Both the position numbers and the translations under genes were made by a program. From NCBI GenBank assembly GCA_008638375.1, contig CM018041.1:7431501-7495500 (forward strand): a stretch of DNA of 64,000 nt. The letters are read 5' to 3'. This stretch comes from Nyssa sinensis. Lineage: Eukaryota; Streptophyta; Magnoliopsida; Cornales; Nyssaceae. This document shows positions 23,428 through 35,038 of this stretch, one piece after another. The notes beneath the pieces were generated by a model. The model was not told where the DNA came from. It saw nothing but the letters and a program-made list of their open reading frames with translations, and did no database searches. The first letter of the stretch is position 1, and each line of letters begins with the position of its first letter.

Positions 23428-23855
23428 TTTGCCTATGAAACTGAGTGAAACAGAGAGAGAGAGAAGAGAGAGAGAGAGAGAAAGAAGAGAGAGTCATAGA
23501 ATGAAGATCGGCCGAGGGTGAGAATTTATAGTAAGTTTTAGCTCTTGATGTCAACGTCTGAAATCTATACCGTGATATTCACGCGCTACAAGAATGACTG
23601 AAGCTGTATGTACACGCGCTACAAGTGAGAGTGGGACGTGATGTTTAAACCTTTTGCTGTTTTAATAATATGAATGAAGACTGAATCGGGTCAACGGTCA
23701 AACAGGTTAAATGGTGCTGATTCCGGTAGGGGGCCATTTGGGGGGGCTTTACTGGCTCTTAGTTGTGAGAATGGGTCTTTTAGTTTAGGTTTTAAATGAA
23801 TCACCGCCCAAGATTCTTCCACCGACCGGTAGCCGTATTCCTGTCGGTCAACGTT
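23428..23855 (-). promoter_or_regulatory. Promoter and 5' UTR of the PP2C gene
   Basis: Minus-strand CTATAAATTC at about 23522-23532 is a likely TATA box, with a CT-rich leader downstream at 23447-23495. CACGCGCTACAAG occurs twice, at 23580-23592 and 23613-23625, and contains ACGCGC (a CGCG/CAMTA-type box). W-box cores, written GTCAA on plus (TTGAC on minus), lie at 23690-23694, 23697-23701 and 23847-23851. These suggest calcium- or WRKY-linked stress control, which would suit an AP2C gene, but this is inferred from motifs only. Confidence 0.5.
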
Positions 23856-24002
23856 CGTTGCCAGGCCTGACACTTTCCATCTTCGTATATCACGGGAGTA
23901 GAGGTGAGGTTTTTTTTTTTTAACACCATTTTGGAGTTATTTCTAGATTTTATTATCAAAATAAAATTATTTTTGATATTTTTTATTAAAAGTTATTTTA
24001 TG

Positions 24003-24545
24003 AATGGATAAATTATATTGATTTTTTAAAATATTTTAATAATTACAAATATATTTTTTAAGTTTCTGGAATAATCCTTGATTTTTTTTTATTTAAATGA
24101 TATTGGTTTTTTTTATTGATAAATTATAAATATTTTTTCTTCAGATAATTTTTTTCTTTCAAAATGATATAATTGTTACTTTCATTATTATTATTATTTT
24201 TTTACATTTTTATTAAAATTTTGACCAATTTTTTTATTTTCAAATAAATATTAATTAAGATATTCTTTCACTAAAAGAAATGTTATTTATCTTACTTTTT
24301 TTTTATATAAAATGAAAAACTCTTTTAAAAAAGTTAGAAAAATTCATGAAAATTAAAAAAATAAAATGAAAGGGGGACTTTTGTTATATTTTAAACTAAT
24401 ATGGGTTGGAGGGGAGTTGTTTGTAATTTGTAAGTAAAAGTAGAAAAAGTTAGTATCATTTCAAAAACTTGATTCATTCAAAAGCTTGAAGAAATGTCTT
24501 TTAATTATTAAAAATATCATAAGATGTTAGTATAATTTACCTTTT
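24003..24545. mobile_element. Fold-back element, copy 2
   Basis: Left end GGATAAATTATATTGA, right end GTTAGTATAATTTACC. The arms contain TTGATAAATTATAAATA on the left and its partner TTTGTAATTTGTAAG on the right. The inner parts TTTTGACCAATTTTTTT and AAAAAAGTTAGAAAAA also pair. No ORF. Confidence 0.7.
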
Positions 24546-24659
24546 ATGAATTTGTCACACTCATGTGATGGCTTTATGATTTTAATTTTCCGGTCATTTG
24601 ACCGATCTAGAGAGACAAAGGAGAGCCATGACTTTCCTAAAAGTTTTGTTATTGTATTT

Positions 24660-25170
24660 TGGATAAATTTTATTAATCTCTTTTGAGCTTTATGATAATT
24701 ATATTGATATTTTTTAAAATTTATGAAATTATACTAATCTCTCATATTTTACAAAATAATATATAAATACTTCTCTTCGATCAATTTTTTTCTTCAAAAT
24801 GACAAAACTACCTCTTTCATATTTTATTTTCAATTTTTTAAATATTGACCATTTTTTTTTCATTTTTCAAATAAATATTAATACAAATTTTAAATTTATA
24901 TTTATATAAAATAAAAACAAGTTATTTACCTTAAATTTGTTTTTAAACAAAGAGCTAAAAAAAAGCTTTAAAAAAAGTTAGAATAAATTAGTCAAAAATA
25001 GAAAAATAAATAAAAAGAACAGTTTCGTTATTTTGAAGAAAAAAAATTAACAGGAGAAAGATATTTATATAATATTTTGTAAAGTAAAAAAAGTCAGTGT
25101 GATTTCAGACACTTCGAGAGAGGTCAGTATAATTGTCATAAGTCTCAAAAAAAATCAATAGAATTTCCCC
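24660..25170. mobile_element. Fold-back element, copy 3
   Basis: Left end GGATAAATTTTATTAATC, right end CAATAGAATTTCCCC, with the same internal order as copy 2 (TTCTTCAAAATGACAAAACT on the left, GTTTCGTTATTTTGAAGAA on the right). It lies almost directly beside copy 2. Confidence 0.7.
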
Positions 25171-25449
25171 TTATATTTTTTATCCTTACTTTTGTTAGAT
25201 TATTTTAATAAAATAGAACTTATCCTCCCTCTCCCCCCCCCCCCCCCAATTTTTTTTTACCATATTCATATGAAATCTTGTAAATTTTAATATTTACAAT
25301 TTGGTCTCTTCTAACTAAAGTTTATGGATGTATTATTGTTTATAGTTGATCTCACATAAATTTTACAAAATATTAAAATTATAAAATCTGATTTATATTG
25401 ATAATGTTTATTCAAGTGACTCTTTAATTTGAAAGTATTTCTTTATCCT

Positions 25450-26503
25450 ATGTTTGTAGTTCCTGTATTATACTGAAACAAATATATATAACTATTTATA
25501 TATATATATAAATATGTATACTGTTACTCGAATTAAACAAAGCAGAATGTATAAACGTATAAACAGTGATACAGAACTTGAAATTGAATAAATAAATACT
25601 GTTTAACTTACTGTTACAGAACTTAAACAGAATGAATGAATCCGAGCCTTATGAAATTCACAATTTCCTTAAGACGAATTTGCTCCCTCTCGGTGCTCAA
25701 GGTGATGAGCAATCGTCTCCCAAGATAGAACGGATTTCGGTTCTAAAGAAGCAGCACTTCAATCTTTAGAACCCTACGAACACAACTGTATCAACACTCG
25801 AACTTAACTTATGCAGAGAGAGAGAATGTAATTTTCGGATTGGATGAAATGCAATGAAGGTTTGATATTTATAGGCTTCAGTTGTGTCTGTTCAGTCAAA
25901 CCAATGCCATCAAAACGACTGCGTTTTGGACTCCCAACGGCATGACGCAAAACGACAGCGTTTCGGAATCCGAATGGTAACTTAAACGCAAATTTAAAAC
26001 GACTACGTTTTCTGGTTTGAAAATTTTAAATAAATTTTCTCCAAAAAGATATATACACAGCAACCCGAACCCGAACCCGGCCCGGTTTGGGGCGGGGCGG
26101 CGGCGGCGGCGCGCGCGTGTGTGGTGGTCCAAGCATTTGCTTAGGTCCTCCCTCTTCCACAAAATTGGGGTGCCCCTTGGGGCCCAAACCCCAAAGCAAG
26201 GTATGTGTATATATACTCTTTAACAGCCTTGTTTCCATCCTATGTGGGACACAAGCTTTTGCACAAGTTTCAAGGCTCACAAGTTTCAAGGCTTAGTTAC
26301 CATTCCCAAGTGGTGATGTTTGGAGGCAATTTCTCATTCACCCCTTAATGGTTTTGAGCAACCCAATATTTAATCTTCATCTCCTCATGGAGGAGAACAC
26401 AATCCCATGTGGACCCACTAAAATTAATTTGTGGGACCCACTTTAATTTTAGCTCAAAATTAGTTATTTATTATGCTCAAACCCATTATTTTCCAACAAT
26501 GTT
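25450..26503 (-). mobile_element. Solo LTR of a copia-type retrotransposon
   Basis: On the minus strand the element starts TGTTGGAAAATAATGGG at 26498 and ends in CA at 25455 (plus strand TGTAGTTCC). It is 1,044 bp, flanked by ATGTT on both sides (25450-25454 and 26499-26503). AGAGTATATATACACA on the minus strand, near 26205-26220, is a TATA box at the expected place for a U3 region. No internal region or second LTR is present, so it is a recombined solo LTR. A GC-rich stretch at 26070-26130 and three AAAACGAC-NN-CGTTT motifs lie inside. A degraded relative is at 1100-1507. Confidence 0.82.
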
Positions 26504-27158
26504 TTTATTAAAATATTTTTAAATAACCCCTTTAATAAAAATATCACTTAAAGAGATACTTTCATAAAATAACTCTATTTTAATCAGTAAGATTCAATCC
26601 GTTTTAAATTGTTATTTAATTTTTTAACTCTTCTTTGCCAATTAACTCGAGAGGAGGAATAGTAGTTAAAAATCTGTCACATAATTGGACACTATTTCTT
26701 CACTCAGACTTGTACAATATAATTTTGAATTAAAAAAAAAACACTTATAAATGATACAATAATCTTATATGAATTGTCCATCTTCCACATTATTTAAGAG
26801 ATTTTTTGAGCAATGTTTTTTAAACAGTATGGCAATGTGCATATTTTAATCACCAAGTTAGCATGCACATGAAACTCTTCTATTCTTTTTTTATTTAAAA
26901 TAAAGAAAAACACTAAGTCATTTATATATATATATATATATATATATAAATTATTTGTGTCCGTGACATACACATAGCAATCACACAATGAATTTTAGAT
27001 GAACCGTGACTGATATTATTATTTTTCTTTTAAAATTATACTCAAATTCAAAGTAATGTTATCGACTCATATTAAATTTTTTTTCTCTTCTACTCTTTTT
27101 ATTTTAATTTTTTGTTTTTTGGGAGGTGGTTCAAAAATTTTCGTCTTTCTCTTTTCTT

Positions 27159-27199
<41 letters not shown>

Positions 27200-27382
27200 A
27201 TGGGTAGTAATTATGGCTTGTTTGGTAACTTTATAAGCATATATATTAAACTTGGCTTAGACATTGACCCGTTCAAGAAACTAGGTTATTAGGTGACCGG
27301 TTCAACCACTGTGTGACTCAAGCAATCTAATTATGACATTTATTTATTTATTTTAAGATATTTTAGTAATATGTACATGTAA

Positions 27383-27414
<32 letters not shown>

Positions 27415-27597
27415 TAATTAAAAGTAGTATAAAATATTTCATACACAAAAACTATTTATAAAACATGCAAACATAGTTTGGATATTGATTGTATATAGAT
27501 GTAATAATTTATGTTTTAATAAAATATTTCTAATTAAATGACTAATTGTTTTTGGTACAAGGGGTTACTTAAATGGTAAAAATGGTAAAACAATGGG
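26504..27597. other. Intergenic, no gene seen
   Basis: AT-rich with (TA)n tracts at about 26921-26948 and 27160-27195 and an (AC)n-(AT)n compound at 27382-27412. No protein similarity. Confidence 0.6.
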
Positions 27598-28118
27598 GAA
27601 AATATTAAAAAGTCCATAAAATTAATTTTATAAATCCAAAAAATTCATGATACATTTTTTTATCTAAAGAGTCTAAAAAAGAAACTTTTAATACAAAATA
27701 GTCAAATTATTAACTTTCATCTTAATACTGTTAAAAAATATTATTGATTATATTAAAATGGCTTTCAAGATACATTTTAGAAAAAAAATACTATAAAATA
27801 TATAAAATAAAATTTTTAATTTCAAGAAATTATAATATCTGATAAAGTTAAAATTTATTTTTTAGGCATTTTAGATAAATAAAAAAATATTATTTTTTTA
27901 TTAAAGAATTTATTGTATCTATTATTTAGTATTTTTAAAATTTATCTTAAAAGTTATTTTGATCTAATCAATAATATTTTTTAACTTTGTTAAGATGAAA
28001 ATTAACAATTGAATTTTTTTATATTAAAAGTTTATTTTTTAAATATTTTAGATAAGAAATATATATATCATAAACTTTTTGAATTGAAAAAATTATTTTA
28101 AAAACTTTTTAGTATTTT
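27598..28118. mobile_element. Fold-back element of a second family
   Basis: The left half (AATATTAAAAAGTCCATAAA, then ACTTTCATCTTAATACTG and AAAAAATATTATTGATTA) is the imperfect reverse complement of the right half (CTAATCAATAATATTTTTTA, then GTTAAGATGAAAATT and AAACTTTTTAGTATTTT). The whole ~520 bp could form one hairpin. The sequence differs from the GGATAAATTATA family. Confidence 0.65.
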
Positions 28119-31100
28119 TTTTAAAAAAAATCTATTTCTCATTTTTCTCAGACTCAGGCAAGGCATAAATCATCCGGAAGACATGTCTTCCCACCAGGTA
28201 TAATCTCATGTCCCTTTGACCATGGTCATTATCTTTGGCCTCGATGTCAATTAAAGACATGTTTGCTCTCTCTTTTTTTTTTTTTTTTTGAATACAATGA
28301 TAGAGAAGAGAAAAGTTTTTAGGACACACCACTGCATTTGAAATTCAAATTTAAGTTGCGTCCGTGAAAGAAGATGATTTTGTATGCTAAATGCATCTGC
28401 ATCACACTAAAATTGCATGGAGCGGATCTTTTTGGGCTTTGCAAGTGTGGTAGCTTTGTAAATTCTTGGGTTTTCGCCTGGACCTTTGGTGTGGTGAAAT
28501 GGTCTAGCAGACTTGTAATAAAAAATTATTTGATTTAAATTACAATATGTTCTTGAAACAGGAGTGTGTTTGTTTACTTTTCAAAACCACAAGAATTAGT
28601 AAAATGTTGGAATATTATGTTCATGAATCAATTTCTGAGCAGGACCTATCACAGCTTCAGGGGATGGGCAATAGTAGGAGTTGTACAAAAAAATTGAGAA
28701 CTATAGAATCGAACCAATCCGATCCGAATAAGTTGGGTTAGGTCAGTTTTAAAGAAGATTTGGATTGAGTCGGTTTTAGAACCGATTTTTCAGATTGGGT
28801 CGGTTCCAAAGCTTGGGTAAACCGACCCAATCAAAGAACTGAACTTTTCATAAAAAAAAATCTTAAATTATATATATATATATATTTTATAAATGATATA
28901 TGTGTGTATTAATGTGTGTGTATATATATATATATATGTACACATAATATGTATTACAGAATTAATGTATGTGTGTTATAATATGTATTACAATATTAAT
29001 GTATTAGTATATGTATATATATATATATATATGTGAGTGTATAGAAATATATAAATGGGGGGTTTGTAAGCTAGGTTGCAGCCAGTGCACTAAATAATTT
29101 TATCAGTGCAAATTTGTTGCTCCATTTTTTAAACCCATTCATAGTGACATCTTATAGACATTCTATACACTAGGTGCATTATATATATATATATATATAT
29201 ACACACACAATTATATAAACATCACTTGCATTATATATATACATTTAACATATATATCAGGTGCATTATAGATATACACACGCATACACACATGATCAAG
29301 GTGCAGATGCATTTAGCATATATATAAATATAGAAATATATATAAGATGAAAATGTATTATAAATATACACATCTAGAGTTTTTTTAGAGAAAAACAAAT
29401 AACATTTATTGGCAACAAAAAAGAAAAACATTTTGGGTAGAAACGGAACCGACTTAACCCATTTGAATATTTTTAAGTTAGGGTGGTTCGATTCTATCAT
29501 AACTTCAATTTAAATTAAATTCTTATTTTTTAAAATCGTTCAAAATTTTTTTATAACTCAACCCAACTCGTCTCACGTGCATTTCGAGGCAATAGGACGT
29601 TGGAATGGAGATTCTTATTGCAGCTCACAACAGCTCGATGGAGCGCGCTCTTGTAAGTTGTAACGATCTTTGCTAAGTACCTGATACAAAGGAAATAAAT
29701 TCAAGGAAAAAAAAATAACATACATAGTTAAATCAATTCTATGCATCTGCTCTTGATGTTATACTTAGTGGGTGTTTAGAGTTGTTTATCATGAACAGAA
29801 ATGTATTTGTGTCTGTATGTGTGTGTGTGTCTATATATATATATATACATATTAAAAGAGTTTTTTTGGAATTCTTCAAATAGGTTTAAATCAGAAACAC
29901 TTTCGTTAATTTATTTATTAAGGCATGCTTGGAAAATGTTAGAATCAGTTCTGTACAATACAGATGAACTAGTTTATATTTTTTTTTTCTATTTTGTAAA
30001 TTACCTTTTAATAATATATTAGTTCATGTCCGATCTGAAAAAATACTTAAAACATTGACAAAATAAGATCAGAGATGAGTTGATTTTCTTAAAAATCAAA
30101 TAACTTAATGAAGATGGTTTCTGACTTGATCCAATTTGAAAAATTTTCAAATTAATTTTTTGAAAAATCAACCTCTCTGTTTTAGCTTTATTTAAGTTTT
30201 AAGTATTTTTTAAGAGGTAGTCTTAGAATTCTTTAAATTGGATCAATTCAGAACCACTTAATCAATCCCTCTTTATTTTGACTTTATTGAAGGTTTAAGT
30301 ATTTTTCAAGAAGTTGTTTAAGAAATTTTCAAATTGAATCAGGTCAAAATAACTTTTATTATTTGATTTTTAAGAAACTAACTCCCTTCTAATCTGACTT
30401 TATTCAGAAATTTTTGAAGGTATATATAACTTCTCTCTCTACGTGATTGTATATGTGTTGAAGAGAAATGTTAAAGTTAGTGATTAATCCGTGTATGCAT
30501 CACACTAATAACATACACCAATCATAAGGGCGGTTCAATCATAAAGTCAGGGTGGCTGAACCATAAAGTTAGCAAGCTTTAGGCCTCATTTAAAGATAAG
30601 GCTCTCAAATTTTATATGCTATAGTATAATCAAATTATAAGTCGAAGATTAATAAAACTCTAACTCTACAAAATGTCCAAATTTTATGAATTTATAATAT
30701 AATTAAATTAGAAGTCTAAAATTAATAAAAATCGAACACTATCAAAAGACTACATAAAGACTCTATAAAAAGAAAAGTTAATTTTATTAATATTTTAATA
30801 TAATCTTTTATTACAATCTAGTTAGATGAAAAAATTATGTAAAAACTCTATTATTAGAGTTTTATTTAATATATACCTTTCTTTGTTGAAAATAATTAAA
30901 TTTTATATAACAAAAATAAATATAATATATATAATAAAGTAAAAAATTATATTAGTATTTAAAATGACTCATTTAAAATTGTTATTTTTATCATTTTATA
31001 TCTCTATTTATCTAGAATCGGTACTGCAATCATCTCATGAAAATTTAATTTTTGAGACTGAGAATAACAACACTCACATGTTGAAATTTGTGAAGAGAAG

Positions 31101-31545
31101 AGCCGAGGACAGACGAGGTGGAAGGCCAAAAAGGTGGGGTGAGTACCGGGGACCAGTCAGGGGAAGATCGTGCAGAGAAAAAAGGGACTAGAATTGAAAA
31201 GTCGAAGTTTTAAGAGCAGAGGTTGATCACGTTACCTTTGTGTATGTTCTTGTAGTAATTAATAATGGTGGTTATAACCATGCACAATAAAGTGCCTATT
31301 TTGGGTACGTGGTCATTGTCCTGGTAGTTGTAAGTTGTAATGGGTTTCTTTTCTGAATTTGGTGTAGTTGTTGTAATTAATGGTCATTCAAGCTTTCTTT
31401 TTCTTTGCATGGATGAGATTTTGCCTGCCTGCAACAGGAATTAATTAATGGTTGTTGGCCTGATTCAGTTTGTCACCTTTTTTGTGATTTGGGATTGCGG
31501 TGAGACTCTATTTAATTAGCAAATGGTCATGCTTCCTCACTTCAA

Positions 31546-31582
<37 letters not shown>

Positions 31583-33963
31583 TTTGTCAGTAAAATGCAC
31601 TGAAAATGAAGTTGGACTGTTGAACAGGTCATGTTATTTGGGTTCATATCTTCAACTATGGCTTTTTTTTACAAATTAAATTTAAACTATTGTAAATTAC
31701 TTGGTGGCCCAGTGGTAAAGAAAGTCTTGGGACGAGTTTAGACTTGTTTGGAAAATGTTAGAATCGATTTTGTAAAATATAGATAAATTAGTTTTAAATT
31801 TTTTACTGTTTGATAAGTACCTTTTAACAATATATTGATTCATATTTGGTCCTAAAAAAATACTTAAAACCTTAACAAAATCATATCAGAAAAGAGTTTA
31901 TTTTCTTAAAAATCAGATAACTTAATTGAGATGGTTCTGACTTGATCTAATTTGAAAAATTCTCAAACATTCCAAAATAGTTACCTTCTTCATAAGCGCA
32001 AACTTGCATATAATGACTATGACATGGAACTAATAAAATTTACCGATTCGAGATGCAAGTCACCCCAAAGTTCTTCATCATTACAAAATTTTTTTTTACA
32101 GTATTGTATTTTGAAAATATTTTTTTCTTTTATTTTGAAAATTAATTGACTCATCAATTCATAATAATTCACACATATATATTCAATAGTTTCCTAATAC
32201 AAACCGCAAGTCTTAATGCAATGATGAACATATTAGAACTCTCTCTATTATACTTTTCATACATATACTTGAATGCATGTCACATGTTAAAAATTAATTA
32301 AATGCTAGATAACGTATCGTTCATCTAAGATAACTTGAGAAAAATTGAGGGAAGAAGTAACTTTCCTCATGTAAAGGAACTACGACTTCTTGTGAGTGAG
32401 TTATTTTGAGTGGGTCTGATATGTCACGTGTACATTAATATGCTCTTTTAATAATACTCTATCACATATACAATATTTCACTAAAAAAGAAAAATTATAT
32501 TATATATGACAAAATATTATTAGATAAACACATTGCCACCTTATTCTACATGACCCATTCAAAAAAATTTCCTCATGGGGGGGGCGATTGTAGTAGTTTG
32601 ACAGTGAGTTTGTCTTTCTTTTTTTTTTAAGAAAAATGTTTTATGAATGGTTTAGTTTATTAGATGATGTGTTAATGATATTTTTAAAATTAATGAATAT
32701 TTTTGTTTTTATATTTAAATTTTAAACAAGAGTTTTGATGAATGATATCATGTGATAAATTAATATGGTATACTTAACATTACTTATTTTTTTAGAATAA
32801 CGTTATATATATTGAATTTGTGTATCGGATTAGTCTATCTACCATGACTTTTTTTTAAAATCTAAATAAAAAAATAAAATACATTAATTAATTTCAAAAA
32901 TATCCTATCACATCATCAAGTAAACATATCTGGTATCTCAAGTATTTCTTTATTTTTATTGGGTTTATTTCTCTAGCAATAGCGTTTTTTTTTTTTAACA
33001 CTTACCTTCCTACTCTCTCCTTTCCTTGTTTTTTTGACTCCTTCATCCAAACATGCCCTAAAAATTAGGAGCTTCTCTTTACCATCTTTTTTGCAAGTCT
33101 ATTTTTTTTTTTTTTTGGGTGCTTTCAAGGTATTCTTGGTGCATATGAATGTTAGAATTGAGGAGATGTGGTTGTGGTTGGACTTGATCTATGGTATGTT
33201 ATTTTTATAGAGAGACAAGTCCATACTATATGCATAAATATATATATATATATATGTATATGTCGTTCTCCTTCCTAAAAAAACCCTACATTTTGCTCTC
33301 TTTTTTTCCATTTCTATTTTAAATGTACTCATCAGACATACTTGTAATCATAAATATAACATGTGTTAATTTTCCATAACTCAAATTAAGCCACAATTCT
33401 TTCAAAAGATCCTTTTAAATAAATTGATGACAACTATATGCAATTTTTTTTTTCCATTTTTAGGTTATGGCAAAGATACTAAACCCCATTTTAAGTTCAG
33501 ACATTGCATGTTTTTGTCCCTCACAACCCCACACACAGATACACACACTTGCTTGTGTTTGTGTTGGTTGTGTTTTGATAATATGGCATGGAGAGTTGCA
33601 ATTGACATAAAATTACAATTTTGTATTCACTTTATTTTCCTTTCAACAAATTGATTATACAATTCAGTCCAGGCAGATGTATTACATTGTCCATGCCTGA
33701 CTTTGCCCACTTGGCAGAACATACATTTGGCATGCTTACTCAGCTGCCACATCACTTCAAATGGGCTGAAACAAGTTACCCAAAAATCAAATGTGTCCCA
33801 CTCCTAGAAACAAAGTTTAGAGAAGCTACATTATAAAAATGGAAAAGGTGTAAGGAAAATAAGGTGACATAGGAGACACAAAAATTAAAAATTAAAAACA
33901 AAAATGAATTGTGGAAAGAAAGTTTTTTTTTTTCTTTTTATAAAAAAGGTGGGTTTGCACGTG
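28119..33963. other. Long intergenic stretch without a supported gene
   Basis: Nearly 6 kb of AT-rich DNA. Near 28700-28830 and 29440-29580 there are sequences rich in AACCGA/TCGGTT and AACCCAACTCG words on opposite strands, possibly the two ends of a degenerate DNA element. Several (AT)n/(GT)n tracts lie at 28870-29230. A degraded relative of the 340-575 repeat is near 30590-30750. Two related blocks occur near 29920-30180 and 31740-31980 (GGAAAATGTTAGAATC, then AATACTTAAAAC and TCTGACTTGATC), so a dispersed repeat is present. Short ORFs here resemble nothing known. The last ~130 bp before 33964 is probably the 3' UTR of the TBL gene. Confidence 0.5.
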
Positions 33964-34392
33964 TCAAGACCGGGAAATAATACGTGTATAGAGAAACTCA
34001 TTCCACGTGTCCGGCAACCCCGGGAGGCACCAATGGATACAATCGGCAAAATTGGCCGGGTCAGCCTTTTGCTCGTCGTTGAGCATCTTCCCTTGTCTGA
34101 TGGTGTAAACTGAGGTATGGGCATCTTTCCGGTACTCAGAGAGGGTGGTCACATTGACGAAATAGACGGGCACTTTCATATGCCCGGTCACATTGGCGGC
34201 GATCACAAAGAGCCGACGGTCCGTGCCCACACTCAATGGCATCGACGTGTTGAGAATTGGGGTGGTCTCCTTGGCACATTTGATGCCATCAGGGTTTTCC
34301 CAATCCAAGCTCCTAGCACATTTTCAGTACATTCAAATAGCATCATCATTGAAAAATTACTAAGATATATAAAATATATATATATATATATT

Positions 34393-34423
<31 letters not shown>

Positions 34424-34995
34424 GCCAATATATCTAAAGTTATTGTAATAATTGTCATTAAGAAATTATAAAGTGGATTACCAAACCAGAGTTTAAAATA
34501 ACATCCAACTCATATCATGGCCTAAAGGACAAGGTTCATTCATCATTGTTTACTAAATATTCCCTTTTGATGGTTCCATTGTCAATTATACATTTTATTT
34601 TTTGTGATTCCATTTTTTTTCAACGTGAAAGGGTTAACTAATAATGTTTAGTGATTAAAATATTACTTTTTTTTGTCTCTACACTAAAATGTTCTTGAGT
34701 TCGATTTTTAAGTACGTCAAAACACTTAAATTTAAATTTAACTGTAATTGAATTTCTCATTAAAAAATACAAGAATAATTGTGTTACATTTTAAAAGAAA
34801 GGACAAATTAAGAGGGAAAATTGTAATTAATTATTAAAATTATTGTATAAACTTCACTCAGAACCACATGAGTATTAAGGTCACATTTTAATATATAGAT
34901 TCTTTGTAAAATTGTCAAACACAAAAGGATCCATTCCATGTCAATGGCCTATTGAAATTGTATTTTGTTAGGGCATTTTTCAAAGAGACAAAAAG

Positions 34996-35038
<43 letters not shown>

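Noticed and set aside
22985..23521. 178-codon plus-strand frame, Glu/Arg-rich
   Set aside because: Antisense of PP2C exon 1 and its GA-rich leader. Its length reflects the Ser-rich repeat coding on the other strand.
26017..26296. Several frames of 68-88 codons in GC-rich DNA
   Set aside because: Inside the copia solo LTR, in a GC-rich low-complexity patch.
28132..28332. 66-codon minus-strand frame (SLIDIEAKDNDHGQRDMRLY)
   Set aside because: It has a somewhat coding-like composition but no known motif and a poly-Lys start from an A-run.
34376..34424. Regular short repeats resembling an array
   Set aside because: Compound (AT)n/(AC)n microsatellite. No spacers, so not a CRISPR-like array, and the genome is a plant's.
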